The notes: a model not told the origin generated them from the letters alone. A stretch of 64,000 nt of DNA from Schizophyllum amplum (GCA_007026445.1 VDMD01000009.1:903052-967051), one strand, 5' to 3'; shown: positions 44,954-56,782, counted from the first letter of the stretch. Numbers and translations are program-made.

Positions 44954-46533
44954 GACAATAGTTGTGAGGGTGAAGTCTGGCAATGAAGGTGTCGCTAGCT
45001 TGCTTTTATACCTCGAGTCTTCTCCGAAACCTACAAGTAATGTGCGTCGCTGTCGGCAATCGGCCTATGCATACGGAGTCCTTTGCCCGACTGACAAGTA
45101 GTCCCTACTTATGGCTGAGTCAATGCTGCGCGTTCCTTGGCACATTCAATACAGTAGGCTATATACACCTAGTAATCCCTCATGACGGCTGTCTGCCCGA
45201 AGTCTGGCCCGACTTGATATAAATCGCTGATTCTGGCGTTCAGAAGTTGTGAGATCCCGTGCGCGGATGCCGCAGGAGGTCTTATCTAACGCTGAGATAT
45301 TCGCGCAAGTTGAACTTGCGGTATCACATGACCGTCACGAGTTGAGCACGTAATAACACATGACTGAGTCACCCTCAGCTAGAAGTTCAGAATTAATTTA
45401 TACTGATACTTGCCAAAGTTTGTGAGCTTGAAGCTTGAAGCTTGAAGCTCTGAGGTACATACTTCTACAGTGCATGCGAAAAAGAACTTACCTGCCTTTT
45501 TCGGCAGGTTCTTCCCACCGCCCACAGCGCAGCCCGTGGCACGTCGACGACGGTGCGTATGGGCCACAACCAGAGGTGAATAGTAGCTGCTAGACATTTG
45601 CGTGCTACTAGGTGAAAGAGATATGATTTCGGCTGGGTACAAGGCGCACGTCTGTTCCCCCTCAGCTCGCGCAGTCACGTGAGTGTACCGGGCGGCGAGA
45701 TTGCGAAGGCCTAAGTTGGACAAGTGTGGGCCGTTTTCACTGTTCTCTCTGCATCACTGTGCTTAGATGTATCATAGGATACACTGAGAGCTTGCACGGC
45801 ACCAGTATGCACCGTCGACGACGTGCCACGGGCTGCGCTGTGGGCGGTGGGAAGAACCTGCCGAAAAAGGCAGGTAAGTTCTTTTTCGCATGCACTGTAA
45901 GTATGCTTACGACTCCGAGGTGCGTTAGTATATCATTATGGATGATGGCAGCGATCGGAAAAGTCCGATCGCCTCTTGCTGCTATTGCCATCCGAGCAGC
46001 CGCGTGAGTCGTTGACCTCGCCGGGCTGCACAGCTCACAGCTCAAGCAGCCGCCCACCCCACACTCTGAGAACATTAATTGCTATGTCCCTGGATTGAGA
46101 GAAATCATGCCACGTTCAAATTGGCTTCGGATTTCGGCTCTGGGATCTGGGTGCTGGGAGTCGTGCTCACGCGCTGGTCCCCAGATCCTTCTCGAGCCTG
46201 TCGCCACCTCTCTGCAGCAACAGAGAGACAAGGGAGATGACGTCCCCCGAGTAACGAGCCCTACAGACGAGAGCAGACGAATCCATAGACTGACTTTGAA
46301 GTTTTTAAAGGTTCGCTCAATGATTGTCAAATGCAAGCCCGTCATGGCACGTGACATGGACCTAAGTACACGAACGGCTTCAGAATCAGTGTTCCAACCA
46401 AGTTCCAACTTCATTGAACTTGACCAATGATATCTCCATAGTGACGTTACATCACTTTCAGGATTGTACAGTACAGCGGCTCGCAGACCAAGGTCCAATA
46501 CGTCGTCTCCTCACGCCACCGATTCACCGGCTG
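44954..46533. other. Intergenic between SDR copies 2 and 3
   Basis: About 1.6 kb. It contains the SDR copy 2 promoter (GTCGCTGTCGGCAAT at about 45042; TGAGTCA at about 45116; CAAGTTGAACTTG at 45305), the large inverted repeat at 45468-45900 and a (TTGAAGC)3 array at about 45427-45448. No convincing gene. Confidence 0.5.
45468..45900. repeat. Inverted repeat, ~90-bp arms, ~250-bp spacer
   Basis: The left arm (about 45468-45557) and right arm (about 45808-45897) are nearly perfect reverse complements. Both include GAAGAACCTGCCGAAAAAGG, CAGGTAAGTTCTTTTTCGCA and CACGGGCTGCGCTGTGGGCG (in the right-arm orientation). Differences are confined to a few bases around GTCGACGACG. Each arm read outwards encodes RATGCAVGGGKNLPKKAG and carries a perfect splice donor AGGTAAGT in the middle. 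The spacer is unrelated single-copy sequence. Confidence 0.9.
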
Positions 46534-47456
46534 CCTACCAAGCCCACTTGCCCAAGCCGGTATAATCTACAAACTGACCGCCGTGCGTCTCCCGCGTCGC
46601 AACGTCTACTTGCTCGAGAATCCCGCGCGCACTCTCATCCACCTGGATCAGAGGGTACTGCTCCCACAACTGCGCCAGGGCCGGCTCGTGAACGAGCATC
46701 TCTCTCGATGCGTCGGTTTCGACGCCGCCCGGGTTGATAGGGAAAATGGCTGTGGATGAGGCCAGTGTCAGCAATGTTACGGTGAGCGCTGAATGGAACA
46801 CGCACTCATGTCCGGGTTGTCGTGGTGCAGCTTGCGTGTCACCCAGTTGAGGGCCGCCTTGGACATGCCGTAGGCCATTTGGTTCATAGGCAGCTCTGGG
46901 CCTACGGCAATGCAGGCCAGCGCGGATGTGACGGCAATAAATTTCGGTGATTTGCTGACGCGCAACAGCTCGTACGTCGCCTGGAAAAGTACAAGTGGGC
47001 CGTTGGTGTTCACCTGTACGATATGAGTGAGTAAATCATGTCTTTCTCTACATGACATTGAACTCAGGCCGCCTACGTTAAGGTGCCTGATCATCTCCTC
47101 GGGTGAAGTGTCCAGGAGCGGCTGTGGGAATCGCTCATGCCCGCGTTGGCGATGACGACGTCCAGGCGGCCTGCGATCTTCTTCATCTCCTGCGCGGCCT
47201 CGTCGTTATTTTTCCGATCCGCGGAAATAATCTTGAGGACGTGCACTCGACCGGGATAGGCGCTGACGAGCGCATCCAGCGCCGCAGCTCGCGAGAGGTC
47301 CCGGACGCCAGCAAAGACAATCGCATCTGGTCTAGCGGCCAGCTGCGAAGTTATCCCAAGGCCTTTCGACTGCTTGTTATCCTAGGTAACAACGTAAAGA
47401 AGGGACATACCAATGCCACGATTCGCGCCGGTCACCAGGTATACAGTTGAGGGCAT
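46534..47456 (-). pseudogene. SDR copy 3, frameshifted in exon 2
   Basis: Closest to copy 2. The start ATG, TGANRGIG, exon 3 with YGMSK and an open exon 4 ending YTGLGKWAW are all present. In exon 2, just after VIANAGMSDS, one base is missing near 47131 (TTCCCACAGCCG where a frame-keeping version would need one more C). Translation then stops within about ten codons, before the catalytic tyrosine. I found no splice pair that repairs it. First intron has a normal GTATGT donor. If the assembly is right, this copy cannot make a full enzyme. Confidence 0.78.
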
Positions 47457-47781
47457 TGTAAGTATTGTGAACGTGAAGTTGGCAACGCGCAGGTATCGCC
47501 AGCTGGCTTATATACATGGTATTTTCCGTCGCTATCGGCAATTGACTTGCGCCTTCACGAATTTGGCACTGCTGAGTCACTCTGCCTTTGTGAGAGCACC
47601 GCTTGCGGTGCCTTTGGGCAAGAGTCTAGCAAGAGTCTCACCTTGACCTTGAAGGAAACTCGAGTTTCAATGAGTAAACATATCTTCACGTGTTCTTATG
47701 ATACATCGAAGAAAACGGCCGTATAGTACATCGTAGAATCTCGCCCACAAACCCAGAAATCGACGGTACAACGACACCCGC
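47457..47781. promoter_or_regulatory. Upstream region of SDR copy 3
   Basis: About 325 bp. Near 47525-47545 a form of the shared block (CGTCGCTATCGGCAATTG) occurs, and at 47571 a perfect TGAGTCA. The remaining sequence is the 3' flank of the membrane-protein gene. Confidence 0.5.
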
Positions 47782-49434
47782 CTATCCTTGCGATGCCTGC
47801 CTACCCTGGTGTTCCGCATAATCGCTGAATGTGATGGTAGGCAGATGCGCACCCGCCCACTGCGACTCTTGCACGACCGCCGATCCCACATAACCATCCC
47901 TCTCCTCCATGTACTCCTCCATGCTGTTCCCGGAGATCGTCCAGCGCTGGTCCTCCTCCTGTACCGTCTGCATCCCGCCTGGCCTCTGAGTCCCGTGCCC
48001 GCTGCCCATCATTACACCCTCCGGCGGCGTCCTGCCTAACGCCTCGTCCGGTCTTGGGACCTCGCCCAACGCCAACAGGTGCTTCTCGCAGTCGCCAAAA
48101 TCAGACGACGTCACGCTGAACTTCGAGCCCCGGTAGTCCTCCGAGTTGTCGACGGCGCGCCCGCCAGTAGGCGCGCGTCGCGATGTCCCAGTAGGTGATT
48201 TCGTGCTGGAGCTTGTGTTCGGGGAGCGCGAGACGCCAGAGAAAACCGACGGCCGAGAAAGCATAGACGCGCGGAGAGAGCTAACAGAGAGCGAGGGGAA
48301 GTGGCGCGACGGTCGCAACCACGCCGCAGTTGAGCTACGGGAGGCAGCGGCTTTCGGGAGAAGGGCAGCGGGCGGCGCACCCGGATGCCAGTTGGGCGCC
48401 TCGTCGAAGAATGAGCTCGAGGTCGAAGCGCGCGTGTTCGTCTTGTCGTAAGTCAGAGCTCGGGCCAGAACGCGGGGCCACTCCTCCTGGTTGCCGCTCC
48501 TGCCGTTGATAGTCGCCCTGCGGAGGTGCTTCGTTCGGCGCCTGCGAAGTAGAGCGCAGATGTAGAAGACGCCGCCTAGGACAACGAAGGAGGTGAATAC
48601 GCCGCCGAGAATGAAGCGCGTGTGCACGCCCATCGGAGTGGACGTATCTGAGTCTGCGTTGACGGGCTGGTAGAGCGTGCTCCCTGTATTGGTCGTAGAT
48701 GGATGCGCAGCTTCCGAAGAGCGGGCTGCAAAGCCGGAAGCCAAGTGGAGAACAGAGGATGGGGCGGAGTGTTCGGGAAAGTCCAAACGAATCGAGCTGG
48801 TAAGGAGCGCCTTTGTTGTTTGTGTGCTTGACATCGACTCATCGTACAGAGCGAGTACTGGCAGAGTGTCGCCGGCGGTAGGCTCGGGGTCCGCCGTGGA
48901 ATAAGAATCGGCATATGTAGCGAATGCAAACGATTCACCGTCTTCGCTCGTGGATTGCGTAAATTCGGGGCTATAGGTGCTTTCACTCTGAGTCGTCGTA
49001 GCCGTCTCTAACAGCTGGGTGGTCTCTGCAAAACTGTAAGCGAACACGAGATGTCAGAAATCTTCACGATCACCTTGAATGCTTGAGGATGTTTCGTCGA
49101 GCACAATCGAGGAGACCACTTGAGTCACGGACGGCATTGCCAGAGTAAGAGACGCAGAGCCCGGGGCGCTAGGTGTAGCTGAGATATCGATGACGGAGTC
49201 CAGTCGTGAGGACGTGTCCATGTTGGATGCTGGTCGTATGGGAACAACGGTAGGCGTTGCGGAATCAGTCGTAGAAGTCATAACAGAGCTCGTAGGCGTG
49301 GCGGAAGCGATGTCAAACTGTCCCGACGTGGGCGGGACGGCGACTGCCGCATTCACTGATTCCATAGTGGGTGCGGCTACAGCGCTCGCCGCGATGGCGA
49401 GCAAGGCGTAAAGAGTGGGACCGGCCTGAGGCAT
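47782..49434 (-). CDS. Single-pass Ser/Thr-rich membrane protein
   Basis: A predicted type I plasma-membrane glycoprotein of unknown function, built like fungal wall-stress sensors. Two exons (49434-49074 and 49025-47782) give 534 aa; the intron acceptor was set at TTTTGCAG because the nearer CTTACAG breaks the frame. Residues 1-21 are a signal peptide (LLAIAASAVAA). Residues ~22-255 are rich in Ser and Thr and would be O-glycosylated. A single transmembrane segment lies near 257-280 (FILGGVFTSFVVLGGVFYIC), followed at once by basic LLRRRR. The cytosolic tail of ~250 residues is Ser- and Arg-rich with no domain seen. No WSC or Cys-rich head is present, so relation to Wsc/Mid2 sensors is only by layout. 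It is divergent from TLG1. Confidence 0.8.
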
Positions 49435-49718
49435 AGTGTTGCTGCGCGATAGTCTGAGGGAATGAATGTGAAGTCGCCCGGAAGCGATAGAATGGACGGG
49501 TGGGTAGGTGGTGGTGGTGGTGGTGGTCAAGATCAAGACGCGCTCGACGCGCCAGGCACGCTTTTGTTCCGAGCCAGGCCAAACACACTGCACCGCCACA
49601 TTCCTTCATCATTACTTCCACCACGCCCATTGTTCTTGCCTTCTCGTTGAATCACTATCCTCCGAACATCACTGTCTGATGTTTATTTCATAACATATTT
49701 CTCCCTCGCATACCCAAC

Positions 49719-50723
49719 ATGTCGAAGGACCCGTACTATGACCTCCAGAATGAGGTTCAAGCCTCGCTCCAAACAGCGAGCCAGCTGCGCGCGTCCTATG
49801 CGCGCATACGCAACATGGCTGTCAGCCAGGACAGCGAAGAGCTGGTGTGGGCGAGGAACGAGGTGAGTACTAACGCCTTTGGTTCAAAATATGCCCGCTG
49901 AAGGGATACGTCCCAGCTGAAGGCCACACTGGCAACACTGGAGGCTGACATGGAAGACCTGGAGGGCAGTGTCCAGTGCGTGTACTTACTCCCACCTTAT
50001 TGCCGACATAATGACCCTCCACGCAGAATTGTCGAGTCAACTGGGGCGCGCATGTTTGGTCTAGACGACTCAGAAGTCCAAGAGCGCCGAAAGTTCGTCG
50101 AGCATGTCCGGCGAGAAGTCGAGGTGCGCCCTCCCATCTCCCCCCGCTTCCAAACTCAAAATCATAACACGGAAGGATAGAACATGAGAGCGGAAGTGTC
50201 CGGCAAGCCACGCTCGCGACCACCGTCCTACGCGTCCCCCGCCCCCAGCCGCCCGCAATCGTGGATGCCGCAGGGCCCGTCAACTCCGCCAAGGGAAGAC
50301 GAAGACGATCAAACTGCGTGGGCCCGAGAAGAGCAGCAGGTGCGCGTTGTAATAGGCCGATGAAGAGTGCTTACTGACTCTGGAGTAGATGATCATGCGC
50401 GACCAAGACCGGACGATGGACACCATCTCCGGCACGCTCACCACCCTCGCCCAGCAGGCAGGCTTGATGGGACAGGAGATAGGGGAACACGTCGAGTGAG
50501 CTACCTTCCGCCTCCAACTCAATCACTGCTTACGCTGGTTATCTCTTCAAGAATGCTGGGCGACCTCGAGCAAGGAGTCGATCGCGCGGAGAACATGCTC
50601 GACAGCGCGATGAACCGCATGAAGCACTTCATGCGCAAGAGCGAAGAGAAAGGTAGCGGTTGGTGTATCATCATTCTCATCATCGTCCTTTGCGCGCTCG
50701 TTCTCGCCCTTATCCTTACCTAG
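49719..50723 (+). CDS. TLG1: Qc-SNARE Tlg1/syntaxin-6 type
   Basis: A tail-anchored t-SNARE for fusion of endosome-derived vesicles at the late Golgi. Six exons join to exactly 738 nt (245 aa), as in other fungi. The N-terminal syntaxin-6 domain starts DPYYDLQNEVQASLQTA, a standard opening. The SNARE motif covers about residues 150-212 (MDTISGTLTTLAQQAGLMGQ, then EIGEHVEMLGDLEQ) with the zero-layer Gln in LMGQEIGEH. The C-terminal anchor is WCIIILIIVLCALVLALIL followed by a final Thr. Introns are 49-57 nt. The two genes TLG1 and the amidase converge about 120 bp apart. Confidence 0.93.
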
Positions 50724-50846
50724 TATACATACAGTACATACCATGGACATCGTTGCTAATCTAATGCGGAATATCTGGGACTTCCTCTCCTGCATGTGAG
50801 CTATGTACAGCTGGGACATGCGTCCAGACAGCAGCCCATCCTCCTT

Positions 50847-52937
50847 TTACTCTTGAGCCTCCCCGAACGTATCCTCATATCGATGCCCAGCTATCCGAAG
50901 GGCTCCCTCGACGACTTCACACAGTGCCAGAACCTGCGACGCCGCATGAGCCTCAATACACCAACAAAGAACCTCGGTACACACCTTCTCCTCTTCTAAC
51001 CTCTTGCCAACTACTTGTATGCTCACCGGCCCTCCTTTATAGGCGTCAGGGTCATATTCTCTGCAGGCATAGTCAGGACTATCGTTCGCGAGAGGTAGTC
51101 TCAATGTCTACATACTTCCATGCGTGCTCGTCGAGTGCGTTGCGTGGCGTATATTCAGCGTCCGCGGGGTCTTTCGATGGATCGGCTCGAAGCACGGGGA
51201 CGGTCGCAGCGGACCAGTCGAGCACGTTCCACACCGCCGTATACCCCACATAATCCCATCTATCACTGCAACAAAAGTTCAGTCCACGCTTCCTCCGTCG
51301 CAGCAGGCAACTCACTGTCGAATCGCCGCATACGGCGCGGTGGGCATGATGATCCCGTCAATGGCTCGCCCCGTCCCCGTCCTTTCTCTCGTCTCCGCCC
51401 AATACGCCAGATACTTCTGGCACCACCCCGTCCGGGCCAGATGTATCTGCCACATCTCGTAGGTCGTTGGATGTGGCGTGCCCTTCTCGCCGTACTCGCG
51501 CAGGCCAAGCGGCCACGGCTCCCCGCCCTCCTCGATGACCTTCTTGATGCTGAGGCCGCCATCCGCCAGGAAGCACTGCCGCCTCAGGTCGTCGCCTCCA
51601 AGGTGGTCCAGCGGGGGCAGGTCGATAACGCTGTGGCCTGTGGCGCGCAGGGCAGCGACGGTCTCGTCGAGCGCGCGGCGGACGGGCGGGTTGGGCCGTA
51701 CGACGCCGTCGTCCGCGATGACACCAAAGCATAGCTTCTCGGGGAGAGAGACGGTGCGCCAGGGGATGGGCAGGGTCTTGTGATCGCGATGCCAGGGCTC
51801 CGTGCCAACCACGGCCGCAGCGTATGTGCTGAGGGCAGATAGAGACCGCGACAACGGTCCGTTGACGGAGTGGATGGCCTCCTGACCAGCCATACCTACG
51901 TTTTTGAGCATTGGGAATGTCTGGAAGCTTTTTATGACCTACCGGATCGCGCGCCGTATGTGGGGAAGCGGCCAAGGGAGGGCCGGAGGGTGTATAGTCC
52001 AGCACAAGTTCCTGGTATACGGATGGATCCACCAATGTCGGTGCCTATGCCCAGGGGTGATCCTTTCATTGCCAGAAGTGCCGCTTCACCACCACTACTA
52101 CCCCCGGCTGCACTCAAGGTAGTAAATCAAGGATATCTACATCTTGAGATGCAAAAACTTACGAGAAAGTCGCCGATTGTAGGGGTTGAGAGTGCGGCCC
52201 CAGACGTTGTTGTATGTTTCCGCTATCATCATCGCAGTTGGAACATTCCTGCATTGAAACAATTGATTGTCCAGTGACCCTCGACACTGGATGAGAAGAA
52301 AAGACTCACGTCTTGCAATATATAACAGCGCCTGTCTGTCGTAGGATGCGGGTGAGGAGACTCTCTTCCTGCATGGGCTCATTGCACCAGGCAATATATC
52401 CCACAGTGCTGTCGAGACCTTTGACTTTGAAGTTATCCTTGAGAGAAACAGGCAGCCCGTGCAGCGGCCCGACAGGTTTGCCCGTCTCCTTGAAAATCGC
52501 GTCCAGCTCTTCTGCGCGCTGGAGCGCGTCTTCAAAGCAGATCTCCGTCAAGCAGTTGACCTGTCACCGATTACTTGACATTCAAGCGAGGAGAGAAGGT
52601 TGAGACGGACCAGCTGTTGCGCGATGGCTGCGCGTTTGCAGAATGCCTCAGTCACAGAGCGTGCGGTCCACACGCCATTGTGAACATTGCCGAGTATGGC
52701 GTCTGCGGGAGCGTCTGTTATAGTCAATTCTTCCGCGGTTAAGATGCCACAGCGCGCAGGGACACCCGTCACATCCGAGAGATACGCCGGAAAGTCGTAG
52801 TTTGTGTACTCCGGCTTATCCGGTAGGCGCCACTCCCGAGGGATGAGCGCGTTGCGAGCGGCGTACTTGGCGGCGGCTACTTCAGTCCAGTCGCGTCGCT
52901 TGGGCGCGGGAGGCAAGGTGGGCAGGTCATGCGGCAT
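50847..52937 (-). CDS. Amidase-signature enzyme (acetamidase-like)
   Basis: Hydrolyses an amide to acid and ammonia; fungal relatives include acetamidases and fatty-acid amide hydrolases. Eight exons sum to 574 codons (573 aa). The catalytic Lys lies in PVSLKDNF. The signature core is split by an intron: SPGGSSGGE, then [20 protein letters not shown], giving the Ser-cisSer-Lys triad Ser residues. The C-terminus is found by two further introns and ends [20 protein letters not shown], then [12 protein letters not shown], typical of the family. Without those last introns the frame would end early at 51079. No signal peptide is seen, so it is probably cytosolic. It is transcribed in the same direction as the phosphatase pair upstream. 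Confidence 0.92.
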
Positions 52938-53253
52938 ATCTAGTGCAGGTGAGGACCAGAGTCAGGAGCAGGTCTGAGGAATGTTGAGCTCCCTGTACTT
53001 ATAACAAAACCGCTTACGACACTGATAGCGATTGCTTCGCCGAAGATAAGAAGAAAACCTGTGATCCACGGCGTTCGGCAACGCAGGTGACAATGGCGCG
53101 CACCGCGGCGGTCCCCGAGATAGCCCGTGGAAGAAAGAAAAAAGATACTGGAGCGAGACACTCCAAGGTGTAGAGACGACGAAGACTGCTGGTAAATGTG
53201 TGATAAGGCGGATGGTATTCTCTATTGCTAATCTTGAAGGTGAAGTGGATCGT
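52938..53253. other. Spacer between amidase and phosphatase A
   Basis: About 315 bp holding the amidase promoter and the 3' flank of the upstream phosphatase. Nothing else is recognised. Confidence 0.4.
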
Positions 53254-54361
53254 CTACTCGCCACCACTAAAAAACTTGATCGCCTCTTGCGACACCGGGC
53301 CTGTGGTTTCTTTTTCTCCAGGTTCCTACAAGGGATGAGTCGCTAGGACCACTCACACAATCGATGCGTACCGGCTTGACTTCGCCGAGGTGTTCATGTT
53401 GGTTGAAATGCGTTACCCGAGTCGTGAGTGGCGGAACCTCCGCCTCGCCCAGACCAGATGCATCGTCACTCTGTTGAGCAGCTCAGCGAATTGTCGCTCT
53501 CCAAGGCTGAGTTACGCACCTTCAGGTCAATCTCAACCCTCGTCCACCCCGTGTTCTTCAATCCAGCATATCGTCTCGTGTCCAGATTATCCGGATCGAG
53601 CTTCTGCAGCATAGCAACCATCTCCGTAATGAACATCCCGTGGGCGGCTATGACAACGTGCTGTCCGGGCTCTCCGCTGAGCAGATGCGGCAGCACGCAG
53701 ACGCGGAAGGCCTCTCGCGCGCGAGCCGACACCATATTGAGGCTCTCCCCGTTGGGAAAGTGCTCCTCCCGCGTAAAGATCTTCACGTAAATCCCCTGCA
53801 GCATGGCATCGTCGAGCGATGGGACGTTGTCCGGCAGCGCCTCGTACCACGTACTGCCTTCTGCGTCGCCGAAGCCTTGCTCGCGGAGTAGAGGGTTTAT
53901 TTGGAAGGGGACGGTGGGATGTACCGAGTGGATGGCTTTGCCAGTGGTGAGCGCACGAGCGAGGGGGGATGCGTAGATGGCGGTGATCGGAGGGGTGGCG
54001 AGGGTCGTTGAGCGTGACACGGCGGCGGCTTGCTGTAGGTTACGGTTCAGCGATGCTTGCATTGAAAGGGAGACGAGGATTTACTCGTAGGCCTACAGAC
54101 TAGTCAGTCAGAGAGCCTTCGCACAATCGTTGATGTTGCGCACCTAGTTTGGAGAGTGGCGCGTCTCTCCAGCCTGCCCAGATCCCCCGCTGCATCGCCT
54201 TGTAAGCCACCTCCCGTCCCACAGTGCGGAATATGGCGGCCTAACATACCGGGTTGTCTTCAGATTGTCCATGGCGAACCTTGTGAGGACGACCTCTTGG
54301 TGTTCGGGGTTCGCAGACCAATGAACTATCCTCGACGTACCAGACTAAGAATGAGCGTCAT
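53254..54361 (-). CDS. Histidine phosphatase (phosphoglycerate mutase-like) A
   Basis: A clade-1 histidine phosphatase superfamily protein; substrate unknown. It begins ATG at 54361 with a 21-nt exon, followed by exons coding VRHGQSEDNP and RGIWAGWRDAPLSKLG. An 8-nt micro-exon (54085-54092) comes next, then a long exon starting QAAAVSRSTTL. The catalytic His is in RHGQS; the second catalytic His is in VIAAHGMF. Other family landmarks are YASPLARALTTG and LLREQGFGDAEG. The C-terminal 60 residues over two further exons are acidic, ending IKFFSGGE. Gene B next door has the same structure, so they are tandem duplicates. True phosphoglycerate mutase is unlikely because active-site surroundings differ. 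It could act on small phosphates or proteins. Confidence 0.85.
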
Positions 54362-54574
54362 TTTGTTTGCAGCCCGGAGAAGGCAACGCTCTAAAGATGT
54401 TTGAAGAATGTTGTACAGTACAAGGACAGCTCAAGCAGGTCTATTGAGTGGTGGCACGACCTGGGCACGACTCATGACGGTCAATGAGCATGTCAGCATG
54501 AGTCACGCGCTCGGATATTCGGGGCCGCATCCCGACGACGGGCGCTTACCTATTGTGGGCGTTTACTTAGCAAC

Positions 54575-55726
54575 TCAACGGACAGCTACCCCTCCACCGA
54601 AGAATGCACGGGCCTCATCCGACGCCTGGTCTTCTTCCGCCTTCTCCTCGTCGTCGTGCTAGAGCAAAGTGAGTTGTAGAGCCAGAACTCCGCTGATCCC
54701 TGACTTACCGGCTTTACGTCCTTGAGGTGGTCTACCTGGTTGGTGTGTGTCTCCTTGACTGTCAAAGGTGGCGGATGCTCAGGGTCTATGCTCGCGACGG
54801 ATGGGTCCTACAAGAATATCAGCCGTTGAGTCATCGGAAGTCGTCTCAGAGTTCTCACCTTCGCCGTCACCTCCAACCGCATCCACGCCGTGTTATACAT
54901 CCACACATCCTCCCGCGGCGCCGCGTCCGGATCCAGTTCCAACATCGCACCGATCATCTCTGTCACGCAGTGCCCATGACTCGCGATAACCACATGCGCG
55001 TCCTCCTCGCGGTTGAAGTAAGGCAGCACAACCTCGCGCACCGCACGCCGTGCGCGCACGCGTAGGTCCTCGAAACTCTCAGAGTCCGCGCCGGGGAACT
55101 TCTGCGCGCGCGTCGTGGGGATAGGATATACGCCTGCCGCGCACGCGGCGTCGAAGCTGGTGAATTCGGGCGGGATGGTGTTGACCCATTTGTGGCCCTC
55201 AGCGTCGCCGAAGCAGTGTTCGCGAAGGGAGGCGTTCTCGATGAATGGCACGCCTGGGTGCGCGGCAGCAATGGCTAGTCCGGTGGCACGCGCCCGGAGG
55301 AGAGGCGAGGCGTGGATGGCGGTGATTGAAGGGTTCGGTAGCGTCGTCGATTTCCCGAGAGCTGCGGCTTGCTGTCGAGGCAAGTGTAAGTGCGAGGCGA
55401 AAGAACAGGAGGGGTGATGCGCAAGGAGCATGATGGATTTTCGGCCGTACGAACCTTCTCGCCTGATCAAGGAAGTCAGTAAGCCTTCAACAGGAAGGTG
55501 AGGGATCCGTGCACTGACCTAGCTTGGACAGTGGCGCGTCTTTCCACCCCGCCCAGATACCTTTCTACCATAGTCATCAGCTGCATAATCCGGCAAGGGT
55601 ACAGGGATGTCACCACATACAGGATTATCCTGCGACTCTCCATGCCGGACCTAAGAAAACTCACGTTGTAAGACCCTTGGTCGTTCGCAAGAGGAAGAAG
55701 CATACGAAAGTGACGATCAGAACCAT
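54575..55726 (-). CDS. Histidine phosphatase (phosphoglycerate mutase-like) B
   Basis: Tandem paralogue of gene A, 213 bp upstream of it and on the same strand. Exon plan: 21 nt (55726-55706), 30 nt, a third exon coding KGIWAGWKDAPLSKL, an 8-nt micro-exon at 55455-55462, a long central exon, and two C-terminal exons. Motifs are VRHGESQDN (catalytic His), HASPLLRARATG, LREHCFGDAEG and VIASHGHCVTEM (second His and SHG). The acidic C-terminal tail ends ARAFFGGGVAVR. Skipping the 8-nt exon would break the frame; including it links KLG to EKQAAALG as expected in the family. Both genes keep all core residues, so both are likely active. Confidence 0.87.
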
Positions 55727-56414
55727 GCTCTATGCGCAGTGGTATCGGTAGAAGGATGGAACGGTTGGGTTTAGAGACAAGTTAGAGAGAGGTCGAGGTA
55801 AAAAGCAAGAAGTAAGGTGAAGTACCTCAGGTAGGGCAAAGGGCATTGGAGGACTTGCGGATGACTCTGGGATTGCTCTGGGATGACTGGGATGTTTGCC
55901 AATTTCCGGGGCCATGGCATCGCCTATCAGGTCAAAGGCATCCACGCGCTGTCTAATAACTTCGGAAGCGCGACAGACCAACACGCTACCCACATATCAC
56001 TGTGCGCGAGATTGAGTGAAACCGAGTCATGATTCTTTGAGGCTTTACTGCAATTTGGCGTTATAGTCTGCGTGGGACCCACCTGGGTGTCAGCCAACGT
56101 ATCATCGCCTACACGGTCAGGAGCGGATGAACTTCAAGGTTGAACTTCTTCGATTGCACAAGAGGGCTACTTAGTCACTACTTGAGAATGAAATTCTTCC
56201 ACTCTCTACTAACTTAGGATGGGTATGGCTGAGCCTCACTTTGGAGTCAATGAAGGAGGTACAGCGGCGGCGAGGGCTGCGCGTTGTCTGCGCTGAGCAT
56301 GACGAAGTGCTCCCCTCCGGCTCTGCAGTGGCGGCACTCGCGTGGCAATATTCGCCCGGTCAGCGTTCAGTGTCCTCACAATAAATGTGACTGATTCAGG
56401 CCTGCCGCACCCGG
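55727..56414. other. Intergenic upstream of phosphatase B
   Basis: About 690 bp with the phosphatase B promoter and the 3' flank of the candidate microprotein. A GGTTGAACTTC word occurs near 56134. No gene is supported. Confidence 0.4.
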
Positions 56415-56591
56415 CTACTTGCGCCCGCTCATGAAACCGTAGAGGCCAACTAGAGCAAAGAAAACGTGCCGCATAAGATCTTTGACCTGCAGTATGAGCT
56501 AAAGCCACGCTGAAGCTTTGCTCTTAGAATTGGAAAAGAAAGGTAAACGGCCTCGCAACGGGATATACAAATCGGTACTTACAGTAACCAT
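56415..56591 (-). CDS. Candidate 26-residue membrane microprotein
   Basis: A two-exon model: ATG GTT ACT at 56591-56583, an intron with donor GTAAGTAC and acceptor ATACTGCAG, and a second exon at 56486-56415. The product starts MVTVKDLMRH, has a hydrophobic run FFALVGLYGFM and ends SGRK. This layout (one short helix, basic flanks) resembles tiny mitochondrial outer-membrane or respiratory-complex subunits, but I cannot match it to a known one. The two splice sites are strong and a microprotein of this kind would be missed by most gene finders. It could equally be a chance frame. It is divergent from the next gene by about 190 bp. Confidence 0.35.
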
Positions 56592-56782
56592 TGCCAAGGG
56601 CAAAACTCGGAGGGAGCCTGGAGGGAGCTCATTTGATCGACGGACGTGCGTGACCGTGGAGCCGACCGGTTGATTGACTGAATCGAGCGACGAGCTCTGG
56701 TCTTACTCTCCTCCTCCTCTCCTCCTTCATCGGCTACGGACAAGACGGCCGCTTGACAAGAGCCAACCTCCTCTTCCCTCCC

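Noticed and set aside
53254..55726. Glycolytic phosphoglycerate mutase
   Set aside because: Both proteins have only the general RHG and HG motifs, a different surrounding sequence and an acidic tail; general histidine phosphatase is safer.
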